NCBI RefSeq assembly: GCF_000723165.1
Contig: NZ_HG322949.1
Coordinates: forward strand, 1,012,025 to 1,076,024
Direction of reading: 5' to 3'
Length of the DNA: 64,000 bases
DNA from: Janthinobacterium agaricidamnosum NBRC 102515 = DSM 9628
GTDB taxonomy: Bacteria > Pseudomonadota > Gammaproteobacteria > Burkholderiales > Burkholderiaceae_D
Shown here: positions 1-7,430 of the stretch, in pieces
How the letters are laid out: each line of letters starts with the position of its first letter
Position numbering within the stretch: the stretch's first letter is position 1
The notes under the pieces: generated by a model
The model's input: only the letters and a program-made list of their open reading frames with translations
Told to the model about the DNA's origin: nothing
The model's database searches: none
Position numbers and translations under genes: made by a program

Positions 1-27
1 AAGCCTGGTGAATTGGGGAGGTATTCA

Positions 28-50
28 GCTGCACGCGGCTTGCGTGCAGC
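28..50. other. perfect stem-loop, function unknown
   Basis: GCTGCACGC and GCGTGCAGC form a perfect 9-bp stem around a 5-nt loop. No T-run follows on either strand, so an intrinsic terminator is not well supported. It could belong to a gene outside the left edge. Confidence 0.3.
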
Positions 51-110
51 CGCTGGCGCACAGCAGAAAAATCTGCGGGTGGCGGGTAATCGCGGAGAGT
101 GAGTTGGCGG

Positions 111-209
111 TCAGCGCCGTTTTCGATAATAGGACGCATACAATAATTTAATAATTATGCTGATAATGACGCCTGCCGCTCCGAGTACTATTAGAAGGAA
201 ATCCTGCAT
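111..209 (-). CDS. possible 32-aa hydrophobic peptide
   Basis: An ATG-TGA reading frame encodes a short peptide with one strongly hydrophobic stretch (roughly residues 4-24: FLLIVLGAAGVIISIIIKLL) followed by a basic tail ending KRR. This is the layout of a single-pass small membrane protein with the positive end inside. The upstream Shine-Dalgarno is weak (only a GAG-like core about 10 nt before ATG), and I recognise no family. It may be chance coding in AT-rich DNA. Confidence 0.22.
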   Translation of the reverse strand: MQDFLLIVLGAAGVIISIIIKLLYASYYRKRR

Positions 210-369
210 GATTGATATCTCGTTAATTAAGTGTCACTATAATAACGAAATAAAAAATAATAAAAAAATGAAAAAAACAGAACGAATAAATCTGATTTAA
301 TGAATGGACGCGGGCGGAAGGATTATCTGCTTTTAGGGAGTGTTGTTCGTGTGAAGGGAATTTTCACGG
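210..369. other. AT-rich stretch without a supported gene
   Basis: This stretch is strongly A/T-rich from about 225 to 300. A 30-codon frame starts at 208 behind an AGAAGGAAA-like ribosome site, but its sequence (Lys/Asn-rich) resembles nothing and looks like translated AT-rich spacer. Nothing else is recognisable before the decayed transposase. Confidence 0.4.
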
Positions 370-690
370 CGCTGATGTATTGCGGGCCGTTATCGCAGCG
401 GATGACTCGGGTTTTGCCACGCTATTCGATGGGCCGGTCAAGGGAAGGGATAACGCTTTTCGGAAGGCAATCAGCAATCGCCCCCGATACGAGCCCGTCA
501 CGGTTGCCGTCGTCGATCACATTGAACCAGCGGATGTTTCCGCCATCGAGCAACTGCTCATGCATGAAATCCATCGACCACGTGTCGTTGATCAAGTCTC
601 GTTGATCTGCGCGGACACCGCCAGCGGCAGCGGTTTCTCCCGCACCAGACGATGGCGCGGCTTGATCCGCAGGTTTAAAAGCGCTGCGCC
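370..690 (-). pseudogene. decayed IS3-family transposase (OrfB, integrase core)
   Basis: Minus-strand translation gives consecutive blocks typical of IS3-family OrfB: LNLRIKPRHRLVREKP, then TWSMDFMHEQL, FNVIDDGNRDGL, and after a stop codon RGKTRVIRCDNGPQYIS. The two catalytic aspartates (WSMDF and CDNGP) are still visible; the glutamate region and both ends are gone. Two lesions are evident. A near-perfect 14-bp tandem duplication (579-592 and 593-606, 12 of 14 identical) shifts the frame after AQINE. A TAG at 424-422 stands where the family has Trp (IIEWRG). No terminal inverted repeats were found, so this is a gene relic rather than a mobile element. Confidence 0.8.
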
Positions 691-893
691 GCCACCTCCG
701 CCATGCTGAGCAGCCATGACTGAAGAGAACCATGAAGCGGGCGCCGCATGCGTGGGCCATGCCAGTTTTGTATCGGTTTGTGTATGGATCACTTCCAGAC
801 AAGATTTGACATTTTACTCACACGGTTGCCCGGTATAACGCTCACTAGCGGAAAACCGCATCATTTAAAACAGACTACGAAGGAAAGATTGAC

Positions 894-1295
894 ATGAAAA
901 CGATGCGTCTCGCGGCCCTTGCCGCACTCGTCTTTGGCAGTGTGCTGGCGCACGCCGAAACGCAGAATGTGATGACTGGCCTGACACGCACCCAGTTGCT
1001 GCGCCATGACGTCAGTGTCGCCGGCCGCGAAGTGATACAAGTGCGCGTGGATTTCGAGCGCGGTACTTTTGCCGATTTCCATTCGCACCCGGGAGAGGAA
1101 ATTGCCTTTGTTGTCGAGGGCACCATGGAATACCAGTTTCAAGGCCAGCCAGCAGTCATCCTGAACAAGGGCGATTCGCTATTCATTCCGGCCGGTACCA
1201 ATCATTCGGCCAAGAACATTGGCGAGGGCAAGGCGTCCGAACTGGCGACCTATTTCGTCGACAAGAGCAAGCCCCTGGTGGTGCCGGCGCATTAA
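894..1295 (+). CDS. secreted cupin-domain protein
   Basis: This 133-aa protein has a typical signal peptide (MKTMRLAALAALVFGSVLAHA, cleavage probably after residue 21) and a single small cupin-2 barrel. The first metal motif is HSHPGEE (His63, His65, Glu68/69); the second cupin motif contributes GDSLFIPAGTNH (His104). Such periplasmic cupins bind a divalent metal, but their substrate cannot be read from sequence. The start has AGGAAAG about 7 nt upstream of ATG. It is followed after about 130 bp by an exported epoxide hydrolase-like protein on the same strand, so co-expression is possible. Confidence 0.8.
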   Translation: MKTMRLAALAALVFGSVLAHAETQNVMTGLTRTQLLRHDVSVAGREVIQVRVDFERGTFADFHSHPGEEIAFVVEGTMEYQFQGQPAVILNKGDSLFIPAGTNHSAKNIGEGKASELATYFVDKSKPLVVPAH

Positions 1296-1429
1296 GAATC
1301 TGTCCCGGTAGAAAATATATTGCCTGCCGAAATAGATTCCAAACCGTCGCCAGAGTGGCGCCGCGGCGAGCAGCCGCCAACCTTGCGGTATTTATTGTAA
1401 ATGCCGCTTTATTTTTGATTGGAGTTCCT

Positions 1430-2782
1430 ATGCCTGACCATACCCCAGACTCGCTCTCGCGCCGCCGTTTTGTCGGCGTAGCGGCAGCGACCGCCGCCGC
1501 CGGTACGTTCGTCCAGTTCGCCTCGGCGGCAGGCCTGCCGGCCCTCACCGTGGTCGCGTCGGCGGCGGGCGGCGACCCGGCCGCGATTCGTCCGCTGCGC
1601 GTGCATGTGCCGGATGCGGAATTGGTCGAGTTAAGGCGGCGCATCAAGGCAAGCCGCTGGCCGGAGCGGGAAACGGTGGCCGATGGCACGCAGGGCGTGC
1701 CGCTGGCGACCATGCAGACGCTGGCGCGCCATTGGGCCGGCGCTTATGATTGGCGCAAGTGCGAGGCCAGGCTGAATGCATTGCCTCAGTTCCTGACTGA
1801 AATCGACGGTCTCGATATTCATTTCATGCATATCCGTTCGCAGCATGAAAATGCCTTGCCGCTCATCATCACGCACGGCTGGCCGGGTTCCTTCATCGAG
1901 CTGTTGAAGATTATCGATCCGCTGGTCAATCCGACTGCCCACGGGGGCAGCGCGGCGGACGCGTTTCACCTGGTGATTCCATCGTTGCCGGGTTACGGAT
2001 TTTCAGGCAAGCCTGGTACAAGCGGATGGGGCCCGGAACGCACGGCAAGCGCCTGGCTGATATTGATGAAGCGGCTGGGATACGCGCAATTCGTGGCACA
2101 GGGCGGCGACCTGGGCGCGGTTGTCTGCAATGTGATGGCCAGGCAGGCGCCACCGGAGCTGCTGGGCATTCATGTCAACTTCCCCGGCACGGTTCCGCTG
2201 GATATCATCAAGGCGATTCAGGCTGGCCAGCCCGCGCCGGCCAGTCTTTCTGCAGAGGAAAGGCGCGCGTATCAGCAACTGACCCTGTCATTCACGAAGC
2301 GGCGCGCCTACGCGCTGGAGCAGGGCACGCGGCCGCAAACCTTGTACGGCCTGGCCGATTCCCCGATCGCCCTGGCCTCGTGGATGATCGATCACGGCGA
2401 TGGTTTCGACCAGCCGGCGGCGGCACTGACGTCGGCCGTCTACGGGCGGCCGATCAACGGTCATTCCGCCGGCGACCTGACGCTCGACGATCTGCTCGAC
2501 GATATCACGCTGTATTGGCTGACCAATACCGGGGTGTCGGCGGCACGCTTCTATTGGGAGTCGCACTTCAATTTCTACGGCGCCGCCGACGTTGCGGTGC
2601 CTGCCGCAGTGAGCGTATTTCCCGGCGAGATTTATCAGGCGCCGCGCAGCTGGGCGCAAAGCGCCTATCGCAACCTGGTCTATTACAACCAGGTCGACAA
2701 GGGCGGCCATTTTGCCGCGTGGGAGCAGGCCGCGTTATTTTCGGAGGAGGTGCGCGCCGGCTTCCGGCCAATGCGCAAATAA
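1430..2782 (+). CDS. Tat-exported epoxide hydrolase-like alpha/beta hydrolase
   Basis: The protein is 450 aa from the ATG preceded by GGAG. An upstream in-frame start would bury the leader, so this ATG is chosen. The N-terminus carries a twin-arginine signal (SRRRFVG, then a hydrophobic Ala-rich stretch). An epoxide hydrolase N-terminal domain follows (IRPLRVHVPDAELVELRRRI...W), then an alpha/beta hydrolase fold. HGWPGSF (about residues 149-155) is the oxyanion loop, GGDLGA gives the nucleophilic Asp (about 227) and GGHFAAWE the catalytic His (about 427). This matches microsomal/juvenile-hormone-type epoxide hydrolases, which open epoxides through an Asp-ester intermediate. Export to the periplasm is inferred from the Tat signal. 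Confidence 0.85.
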   Translation: MPDHTPDSLSRRRFVGVAAATAAAGTFVQFASAAGLPALTVVASAAGGDPAAIRPLRVHVPDAELVELRRRIKASRWPERETVADGTQGVPLATMQTLARHWAGAYDWRKCEARLNALPQFLTEIDGLDIHFMHIRSQHENALPLIITHGWPGSFIELLKIIDPLVNPTAHGGSAADAFHLVIPSLPGYGFSGKPGTSGWGPERTASAWLILMKRLGYAQFVAQGGDLGAVVCNVMARQAPPELLGIHVNFPGTVPLDIIKAIQAGQPAPASLSAEERRAYQQLTLSFTKRRAYALEQGTRPQTLYGLADSPIALASWMIDHGDGFDQPAAALTSAVYGRPINGHSAGDLTLDDLLDDITLYWLTNTGVSAARFYWESHFNFYGAADVAVPAAVSVFPGEIYQAPRSWAQSAYRNLVYYNQVDKGGHFAAWEQAALFSEEVRAGFRPMRK

Positions 2783-2794
2783 ATCATCGACAAG

Positions 2795-2820
2795 GTCCGG
2801 CGGCGATCGCCGGACTTTTT
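2795..2820 (+). terminator. intrinsic terminator after epoxide hydrolase gene
   Basis: GTCCGGCG and CGCCGGAC form a perfect 8-bp stem with a 5-nt loop, followed by TTTTT. It lies 12 nt after the hydrolase stop codon. Confidence 0.85.
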
Positions 2821-2828
2821 CAACGCTT

Positions 2829-2848
2829 GCCTGCCTGCGCGGGCAGGC
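2829..2848 (-). terminator. hairpin at the 3' end of the deamidase-like gene
   Basis: GCCTGCC/GGCAGGC form a 7-bp GC-rich stem adjoining the stop codon of the minus-strand gene. Only a weak T-tract follows in that direction, so termination strength is uncertain. Together with the preceding plus-strand terminator it separates the convergent genes. Confidence 0.45.
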
Positions 2849-3465
2849 TAAAACGTGACGATACAAGTCGAGACCCCCAGCGGCAGCCTGCTGCGGCCAT
2901 TCAAGTTCATGACCCCAGTAGAATAAAAGCCGAACTTGCCATCTTTCTTGACCGCGACGACAAAGTGGCCGTAGTCGACCGCACCCTCGTCCATTTTTCT
3001 GGCTTTACTCAAGGCGTTTATAAACTGCATGTGTCCCCATCCCAGCGGATCGTAATCATTGGGCTTGACCCTGGCGACTTCTTTGCCGTCGATCATGCTT
3101 CGGTCCAGGTGTTTGCTGTCGCCATCGTGGTAAAAATTGTAGTGGCCCGCCGATTCGCTGACCACGATGCTGCAGCCATTGACGCCGCCGGTCATGACGA
3201 TGGTACCATCGGGAACATTTTTAGGAACGGGCACCCAGCCTACGCCACGCTGCAGCCAAGGATAAAAAAAGTCTTTATTGTTGTAGTTTCGTTCGACTGC
3301 CAGCAGGCTGACAAAACCGGCCTCGAGTTGAGAAGCTTCGATGAAGCAGGGGCCACCCCTGACAAAGTCACCGCTATTGCGGAACGAACCGGGTTTCGGC
3401 CCCGTGATGTAGGCATTGCGTTCGCAAGCGTTTCTGGGGTCGCTTCGTAGTGCATTTAATGACAT
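2848..3465 (-). CDS. putative CNF1/BLF1-like glutamine deamidase (toxin-like)
   Basis: A 205-aa protein starts at an ATG with GGAAAG 8 nt upstream; a TTG start 40 codons earlier is possible but lacks a ribosome site. I recognise no close family by full sequence. The segment TGGVNGCSIVV...YNFYHDGD matches the catalytic layout of CNF-type deamidases. A G-C pair (VNGC, compare LSGC in CNF1 and BLF1) gives Cys98, and His113 lies exactly 15 residues later, the spacing of CNF1 Cys866/His881. The size is close to single-domain BLF1 (211 aa). CNF/BLF1 enzymes deamidate a glutamine in host Rho GTPases or eIF4A. No signal peptide is seen, so delivery is unknown. Base composition is visibly less GC-rich than its neighbours, suggesting acquisition. 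The assignment is inferred from the motif only. Confidence 0.55.
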   Translation of the reverse strand: MSLNALRSDPRNACERNAYITGPKPGSFRNSGDFVRGGPCFIEASQLEAGFVSLLAVERNYNNKDFFYPWLQRGVGWVPVPKNVPDGTIVMTGGVNGCSIVVSESAGHYNFYHDGDSKHLDRSMIDGKEVARVKPNDYDPLGWGHMQFINALSKARKMDEGAVDYGHFVVAVKKDGKFGFYSTGVMNLNGRSRLPLGVSTCIVTF

Positions 3466-3606
3466 GGCATGATCTTTCCGGGAAGGTGAGTACGGTTCGT
3501 CGCCGAAGTAATGCTGAAGCTCCGTCACATCGGCAGCGCAGCAGCTTTCTTCGAACTTGCTGTAAATTACGCTTCCCGCAACCAATCGGATGCAGGCCGG
3601 CCCGCT

Positions 3607-3933
3607 TCAGCGCGCGTCGTCCGCTACGCCTTTGGCCGCGCTCCTTCTTGCCAGCCATTCGCGGCCGCCGCCATGCAGCGCCTTGGCGATGACCGGCGCG
3701 GGCAGGCTGTAGACGGTGGCCCAGCTGGCGCGGCCATCGGCGGTATTGGCCGGAAAACTGTCGGCTTCGATCGGCCAGTGATATTTGCGTTTCAAGGTCT
3801 TGACGATGGCCGCGAGCGTCACGCGGCCTTGCAGCGGTTCGGCGCCGGTCTGGTCGCCATCCGACAGCAGTACGGCCAGCACGGCGCCCCTGGCGGTCAG
3901 CGGGCCGGGGAATGTGGGGGATTTGTTTGTCAT
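3607..3933 (-). CDS. small hypothetical protein, helix-turn-helix-like
   Basis: This 108-aa protein begins MTNKSPTFPGPLTARGAVLAVLLSDG. Middle-region features (VTLAAIVKTLKRKYHWPIEAD, then WATVYSLPAPVIAKAL) resemble small winged-helix proteins common in betaproteobacteria and their phages: a region that selects helices, an aromatic-Pro-Ile (WPIE) turn, then a Tyr-x-Leu-Pro strand. It has no catalytic motif or membrane segment. The ribosome site is weak. It is transcribed in the same direction as the deamidase-like gene and about 140 bp upstream of it, so shared transcription is possible but not shown. Confidence 0.6.
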   Translation of the reverse strand: MTNKSPTFPGPLTARGAVLAVLLSDGDQTGAEPLQGRVTLAAIVKTLKRKYHWPIEADSFPANTADGRASWATVYSLPAPVIAKALHGGGREWLARRSAAKGVADDAR

Positions 3934-4046
3934 CGGCGCATTTTAGCCGCGTTTGCCGGGAAGGCCGTACTTTGCCGTGCGCGGCTACCGGCGGGGCATC
4001 ACCGCATATAGCTGGCCATTGCAGAAAATATCATGTATTGCAAAAA

Positions 4047-4076
4047 AATAAAAGCTCGCCGCAGTGCGCTTTTATT
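4047..4076. terminator. weak AT-rich inverted repeat, possible bidirectional terminator
   Basis: AATAAAAGC and GCTTTTATT form a perfect 9-bp stem with a 12-nt loop. It is flanked by A-runs on the left. The stem is AT-rich, so termination would be weak. It lies in the 355-bp spacer between two minus-strand genes. Confidence 0.3.
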
Positions 4077-4098
4077 GTGATGCATCCGAAATAAGCTA

Positions 4099-4276
4099 GT
4101 CGATGCGATCGGGATCCGTATCGATGAAAAATTTAAACCGGTCGAGGCGCAGTCGCGCAGCATTACGCAGGTGGCCGTGCTGGTCGATGCGCCAGGAAGT
4201 CGACAGCCTGGCGCAATTGATGTCGACGCTCAAGGTCGATAATACGGTCGCAGCGCGGCTCCGGATTCGCGCCTGA
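4099..4276 (+). pseudogene. possible 3' remnant of a plus-strand gene (chemoreceptor-like tail)
   Basis: Two adjoining frames read continuously as protein-like sequence: VDAIGIRIDEKFKPVEAQSR followed by ITQVAVLVDA, then after a frame change RQEVDSLAQLMSTLKVDN. The join GATGCGCCAG could result from losing one ATGCG unit from GATGCGATGCGCCAG. The Ser/Ala/Gln/Val helical character resembles the end of a methyl-accepting protein, but this is a weak resemblance. No start and no upstream body are present. The rest of the 3934-4288 spacer shows nothing recognisable apart from the AT-rich repeat. Confidence 0.3.
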
Positions 4277-4288
4277 TCTCTTCGCCGG

Positions 4289-5878
4289 TCAGCAACCCTG
4301 GCTGCCCAGCAGCGTTTGCAACTGGTCGAAGTCGATCGGCTTGGTCAGGTGATGGTCGAAGCCCGCTTCCAGCGCCAGTTGCTTGTCGCTATCCTGGCCC
4401 CAGCCGGTCGCGGCGATCAGCGTCATGCCGGCGCCCCAGCTGGTCTGGCGCAGGCGGCGCGCCAGTTCATAGCCGTTCATGTCGGGCAAGCCGATGTCGA
4501 GCAGCGCGATGTGCGGCGTGAATTCCTGCGCCAGCGCCAGGCCGTGCGCGGCGTTGCCGGTGTTGCGGGCCTGGTAGCCCAGCAAGTCGAGCGCCATGGT
4601 CAGCGTTTCGGCGGCGTCGATATTGTCGTCCACCACCATCACGCGCAGCGCCTGCTTTTCATGTACCGGCGCGGCGGCGGCATCGGTGTCGACGGCCGCG
4701 TCGGTCAACGGCAGCCGCACGGTAAAAGTGCTGCCCAGTCCGGCGCCCTGGCTATCGGCGCTGATAGTGCCGCCGTGTAGCGCGACCAGGCCACGCACCA
4801 GCGCCAGGCCGATGCCGAGTCCGCCTTTCGAACGTTCCAGCGCCGGCTCCAGCTGGGAAAACATTTCAAAGATATTCGACAGCGATTCTGGCGGAATGCC
4901 GATGCCGCTGTCGGCCACGCTGATGACGGCGTAGCCATCCCGGCGTTGCGCCGCGAGCCGGATCTGGCCGCCCGCCGGCGTGTATTTGCAGGCATTGGTC
5001 AGCAAGTTGACGATCACCTGGGTCAGCCGGGTGGCGTCGGCGTCGATCGCGATATTTTCCTCGGGCAAGCTGATGGTCAGTGTGTGCCGGGCCGCTTCGA
5101 TCATGTCGTGCACGTCGGCCGCGGCGGCCCGCATGACGCTGGCCAGGTCGATGATGCTGCGCCGCAGGGCCATGCGGCCCTGGGTGATGCGTGACACTTC
5201 CATCAAGTCGTCGATCAAATGGGTCATGTGCTGCATCTGGCGCTCGAATACGCCGAGCACCCGGTTATGGGTGGGTTCGCCTTGCGATTGCAATTTCAGG
5301 ATTTCCAGCGCGCTGCGCATCGGCGCCAGCGGGTTGCGCAATTCGTGCGCCAGCGTGGCCAGGAATTCATCCTTGCGCCGGTCGGCCGCCGACAGTTGCT
5401 GGTTGATCGCCTTTAATTGCGCCTCGGCGCCCAGCTTGGCTTCCAGCGACGCTTCGGCCGCCTTGCGCGCGGCCAGCAATTCACGTTCGTACGAGCGGCG
5501 GTCGGTGGCGATGAACAGCGCGAATTCGTCGAAGATCGCGCCGCCATGGTTGCGCCGCACGATGTTGATCAGCATCGGTATGCGCGACTGGTTGCGATGC
5601 CGCAAGTCGAACTGGACTTCCGCCACCGAACCTTGCACTTGCAGCATCGGCGCGCAATGGGTCTGATGGAATACCCGGCCACCGATGGTCAGTAAATCCT
5701 GTATCCGCATCGCGCCGCCGGTCAGTTCGGCGCTGAGGTAGCCGAGCCAGTGGCACAAGGTGCTGTTGGCGCGCAAGATGTTGCCGTTGGCATCGGCCAG
5801 CAGCAAGCCGCAGGCGGCGTGTTCAAACAAGGCGTCGCCGCCGGGTGCGTGTAAAGGTGGAGGAATGCCTGGCTCCAC
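4289..5878 (-). CDS. PAS hybrid histidine kinase with C-terminal receiver
   Basis: The protein is 529 aa, read from a GTG 3 nt after the upstream gene's stop; the next in-frame Met falls inside the PAS domain. Order: PAS domain (about 15-125), linker coiled coil (about 130-165), HisKA with FLATLAHELRNPLAP (His178), HATPase with NLLTNACKY, DSGIGIP and GGLGIGLALV, then a receiver with VVDDN and phospho-acceptor Asp461 (LLDIGLPDMNG) and Lys in LTKP. There are no transmembrane segments, so it is a cytoplasmic sensor. It is translationally linked to an RsbQ-like hydrolase, which suggests that the hydrolase supplies or releases the ligand read by the PAS domain, by analogy with RsbQ-RsbP in Bacillus. 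No separate output protein is encoded next to it. Confidence 0.9.
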   Translation of the reverse strand: MEPGIPPPLHAPGGDALFEHAACGLLLADANGNILRANSTLCHWLGYLSAELTGGAMRIQDLLTIGGRVFHQTHCAPMLQVQGSVAEVQFDLRHRNQSRIPMLINIVRRNHGGAIFDEFALFIATDRRSYERELLAARKAAEASLEAKLGAEAQLKAINQQLSAADRRKDEFLATLAHELRNPLAPMRSALEILKLQSQGEPTHNRVLGVFERQMQHMTHLIDDLMEVSRITQGRMALRRSIIDLASVMRAAAADVHDMIEAARHTLTISLPEENIAIDADATRLTQVIVNLLTNACKYTPAGGQIRLAAQRRDGYAVISVADSGIGIPPESLSNIFEMFSQLEPALERSKGGLGIGLALVRGLVALHGGTISADSQGAGLGSTFTVRLPLTDAAVDTDAAAAPVHEKQALRVMVVDDNIDAAETLTMALDLLGYQARNTGNAAHGLALAQEFTPHIALLDIGLPDMNGYELARRLRQTSWGAGMTLIAATGWGQDSDKQLALEAGFDHHLTKPIDFDQLQTLLGSQGC

Positions 5879-5881
5879 GGG

Positions 5882-6685
5882 TTAGTTCAGGGTGTGCGCC
5901 AGGAAGGCGTGGATCGCGTCCGCGCTGGCGCCGGGCGCGCTCATGTGCGGGCAATGGCCGACGTTGTCGATCACGTGCAAGGTGCTGTTCGGCAAATGTT
6001 TATGCATATAGTGTCCGACCGCGATCGGCGCGATCAAGTCGTCGCTGCATTGCAGGATCAGCGCCGGTACGGTCGACTTCGGCAAGTCGGTCCGATGGTC
6101 GGACAAGAAGGTGGTGCGCGCAAAGTGCTTGGCGATGTCGGGATCGTTACGGCAAAAACTGTGGGTCAGTTCCTGGCCCAGTTCCGGCCGCTCGGGCACG
6201 CCCATGATGGCCGGCGCCATGCTGCTGGACCAGCCCAGGTAGTTGCTGTCCATGGTGTCGAGCAAGTCGTCGATATCTGCGCGGCTGAAGCCGCCGACGT
6301 AGTCGTGCTCGTTGATGTAATACGGCGACGGACCGACCATGACTTGCGCCTGGAAGCAGGCCGGCGCCTTGATCGAGGCCAGCAAGCCGATGATGGCGCT
6401 GACGGAATGCCCGATAAAGATGACCGGACCGCGGGAATATTCTTCGATGATTTCCAGTACGTCATCGGCGTAGCCGTGCAGGCTGCCGTATTTGTCGGGC
6501 TGGTACTGGCTGCAGTCGGAACCGCCGCTGCCGACCAGGTCGAAGGTGATGACTTTGTAACGGTCTTGAAAGGCCGGCGCGATATAGCGCCACATGGTCT
6601 GGTCGCAGCCAAAGCCGTGCGCAAACACGATGGTTGCGGGGCCGTTGCCATGCACTTGCACGTTGTTGCGGTACTGTACTGTCAT
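5882..6685 (-). CDS. rsbQ: RsbQ-like alpha/beta hydrolase
   Basis: The protein is 267 aa from ATG with AGGA 5 nt upstream; a TTG 14 codons earlier is less likely. RsbQ hallmarks are the HGFGCDQTMW oxyanion/core motif, the nucleophile elbow IGHSVSA (Ser94), Asp in CSDDLIAP (215/216) and GHCPHMSAP (His244/247). These positions are close to those of Bacillus subtilis RsbQ (Ser96, Asp219, His247). In Bacillus RsbQ is needed for the PAS phosphatase RsbP to sense energy stress; in plants the same fold (KAI2/D14) senses butenolides. Here it is followed after 3 nt by a PAS histidine kinase, so it is probably a signalling hydrolase rather than a metabolic one. Confidence 0.85.
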   Translation of the reverse strand: MTVQYRNNVQVHGNGPATIVFAHGFGCDQTMWRYIAPAFQDRYKVITFDLVGSGGSDCSQYQPDKYGSLHGYADDVLEIIEEYSRGPVIFIGHSVSAIIGLLASIKAPACFQAQVMVGPSPYYINEHDYVGGFSRADIDDLLDTMDSNYLGWSSSMAPAIMGVPERPELGQELTHSFCRNDPDIAKHFARTTFLSDHRTDLPKSTVPALILQCSDDLIAPIAVGHYMHKHLPNSTLHVIDNVGHCPHMSAPGASADAIHAFLAHTLN

Positions 6686-6801
6686 ACGGGTCCTGAATGC
6701 GGTGGGTCGAAGATATAAACCAGGCAATTAGCAATTCTACATGGTAACATCGACCGAGATGATCGGGTATCCCGCTGCGCAGTACGGTACGCAGAATGAA
6801 G

Positions 6802-6823
6802 GCGGCGGCCGCATGGCCGCCGC
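6802..6823 (-). terminator. terminator hairpin after dps
   Basis: GCGGCGGCC/GGCCGCCGC form a perfect 9-bp GC stem with a 4-nt loop just beyond the dps stop. The downstream minus-strand tail is CTTCATTCT, a poor T-run, so efficiency is uncertain. Confidence 0.6.
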
Positions 6824-6830
6824 GCTGACT

Positions 6831-7328
6831 TTATTCTTCCAGCAAACTGCGCAGCATCCACGCGGTTTTTTCATGCAAATCGAGGCGCTGCGTGACCAGG
6901 TCGGCGGTCGGCTGGTCGTTGGCCTTGTCGAGCAGCGGGAACAGCGCGCGGGCGGTGCGGGCGGTCGCTTCCTGCGCCGCGACCAGGTGGCGCACCATGT
7001 CCAGCGCGACTGGCACGCCTTCGATTTCCTTGATGCTGGCCAGCTTGCTAAATTCCTTGTAGGTCCCCGGCGCCGGGTAGCCCAGCGCGCGGATGCGTTC
7101 GGCGATCAGATCGAGCGCGCCCCATTGTTCGGTGTATTGCGCCATGAACATGGCGTGCAGGCTGTTGAACATCGGACCTTTGACGTTCCAGTGGAAATTG
7201 TGCGTCATCAGGTACAAGGTGTAACTATCGGCAAGCAAGCCGGACAATCCCTGCGCAATCTTGGCGCGGTCATTCTCGGAAATGCCGATATCGATTTTTG
7301 CGACGTTATTCTGCTTTTTGGTTACCAT
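6831..7328 (-). CDS. dps: Dps-family ferritin-like DNA protection protein
   Basis: This 165-aa protein is the usual Dps length. A four-helix bundle is indicated by SYTLYLMTHNFHWNVKGPMF, which holds the His of the intersubunit ferroxidase site. It is followed by LHAMFMAQYTEQWGALDLIAERIRALG, with the partner Asp and Glu, and a C-terminal DLVTQRLDLHEKTAWMLRSLL helix. Dps dodecamers oxidise and store iron using peroxide and protect DNA in stationary phase. The Lys-rich N-terminus (MVTKKQNNVAK) fits DNA binding. A good ribosome site, AAAGGA, precedes ATG by 5 nt. It is a single gene; no OxyR site could be assigned with confidence. Confidence 0.93.
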   Translation of the reverse strand: MVTKKQNNVAKIDIGISENDRAKIAQGLSGLLADSYTLYLMTHNFHWNVKGPMFNSLHAMFMAQYTEQWGALDLIAERIRALGYPAPGTYKEFSKLASIKEIEGVPVALDMVRHLVAAQEATARTARALFPLLDKANDQPTADLVTQRLDLHEKTAWMLRSLLEE

Positions 7329-7430
7329 GTTGATCCTTTGAAAAAATCGTTCATAAGCTGATTCGGGTGCCTGTGAACTGTACCATGGCGGGCAAAACGA
7401 CGTACGGACGGCAGGCGCCGCTAACCCCGG

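Noticed and set aside
1293..1312. TAAGAATCTGTCCCGGTAGA resembles the MITE end (16 of 20 matches)
   Set aside because: No matching inverse end is nearby and no MITE core follows. It could be a lone relic but may be chance.
2026..3450. 474-codon plus-strand frame joining the hydrolase end and the region opposite the deamidase-like gene
   Set aside because: It overlaps a real gene in another frame, crosses a strong terminator and has no protein-like motifs.
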